Below, piece after piece: positions 63,785-64,000 of a stretch of DNA of 64,000 nt; the first letter of the stretch is position 1, and each line of letters begins with the position of its first letter. The notes beneath the pieces were generated by a model. The model was not told the DNA's origin. It saw nothing but the letters and a program-made list of their open reading frames with translations, and ran no database searches. Both the position numbers and the translations under genes were made by a program. Source of the stretch: Phycisphaerae bacterium (GTDB lineage: Bacteria; Chloroflexota; Anaerolineae; 4572-78; J111); assembly GCA_028285035.1 (NCBI GenBank), contig JANQQF010000143.1, forward strand, positions 13,648-77,647, written 5' to 3'.

Positions 63785-64000
63785 TTATTCTTGATTTTTC
63801 CCTGCCTGTTTAAATTTTTCATCAATTCGCTTCAATAAGCTTTCAAGCTCAGCCCAAGACAGGATATTTGCATCCTCTGGTCCAACCTGTGTTATTTCTT
63901 TATCAGCAACAAAAGCTACAAACCAAGAAATCACATTACCATATCGTGCCCAAACCGTATAACTGTATCCTACCACCTGACCAGTACGCCCTCTTTCAGC
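63785..64000 (-). CDS. Unknown protein, cut by the window edge
   Basis: The reading frame is open to the right edge (ERGRTGQVVGYSYTV at the visible start) and ends GKNQE three bases before the phosphoribosyltransferase gene. At least 71 residues; the visible part has a beta-strand-rich beginning and an acidic helical end (SWAELESLLKRIDEKF). A GTG at 63976 could start it, but the frame continues upstream. No family recognised. Confidence 0.5.
   Translation of the reverse strand, partial: AERGRTGQVVGYSYTVWARYGNVISWFVAFVADKEITQVGPEDANILSWAELESLLKRIDEKFKQAGKNQE

Noticed and set aside
1..64000. tRNA, rRNA, CRISPR arrays, integrases or complete insertion sequences
   Set aside because: Reading both strands gave no T-loop/acceptor pairs, no regular spacer-repeat arrays and no transposase or integrase motifs.

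Overview
The window reads as a chromosomal segment of a mid-G+C, probably heterotrophic member of the Chloroflexota, most like Anaerolineae or Caldilineae-type lineages. This rests on gene style rather than a marker gene: long secreted DUF11, Calx-beta and FG-GAP proteins, a C-terminal YLP-V-K tail on two of them, a fused isobutyryl-CoA mutase, hybrid kinases with two-component propellers, and many small toxin-antitoxin modules. I see no rRNA, tRNA, CRISPR array, phage or complete insertion sequence.

Layout. 0-2.5 kb: an IclR regulator with a self-complementary operator, a PhnD-like binding protein and a small membrane protein. 2.6-7.0 kb: a three-gene operon (molybdopterin-binding-domain protein, DUF348-G5-propeller lipoprotein, soluble REC-REC-histidine kinase) behind a good promoter and a leader with three 15-bp repeats. 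7.2-12.8 kb: an exopolysaccharide block (UDP-xylose synthase type epimerase, O-antigen ligase, GtrA, family 4 glycosyltransferase, UDP-glucose dehydrogenase). UDP-glucose could thus become UDP-glucuronate and then UDP-xylose for polymer synthesis. 12.9-19.7 kb: CinA-like protein, zinc-ribbon/HEAT protein, LysM-Spondin_N secreted protein, MOSC protein, MsrB, rhodanese and a LysR regulator. 19.8-26.0 kb: a cluster of three surface proteins, one with an LPETG anchor. 26.4-30.3 kb: glutamyl-tRNA reductase, MoeA and an aldo/keto reductase.

31.3-39.0 kb: a secreted NIWNTPID-type protein, a giant propeller hybrid kinase and a REC-GAF-PP2C phosphatase, likely a signalling pair. 39.0-48.1 kb: housekeeping metabolism (trpBA, GntR regulator, rpiA, transketolase, TrmI-like tRNA methyltransferase, zinc alcohol dehydrogenase) with a DUF433/DUF5615 module. 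48.2-56.7 kb: BtpA-family protein, a PIN-domain module flanked by a decayed duplicate of the neighbouring TetR gene, then TetR, IcmF and an acyl-CoA synthetase, which look like a short/branched-chain acyl-CoA unit under TetR control. 57-64 kb: accessory DNA with a toxin-first PIN/Phd module, remnants of a coiled-coil/HNH pair, a G+C-rich DUF3137 gene bracketed by 77-bp direct repeats, an FG-GAP protein, and an AraC/phosphoribosyltransferase operon running off the right edge.

The most unusual material is non-coding or modular: an 82-84 bp element with terminal inverted repeats in three copies, all beside genes for exported proteins; the 77-bp repeats around the DUF3137 gene; the shared C-terminal tail of unrelated secreted proteins; and the shared WCC domain in the surface cluster. 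All similarity statements come from reading the sequence and remembered family patterns; no database search was run.
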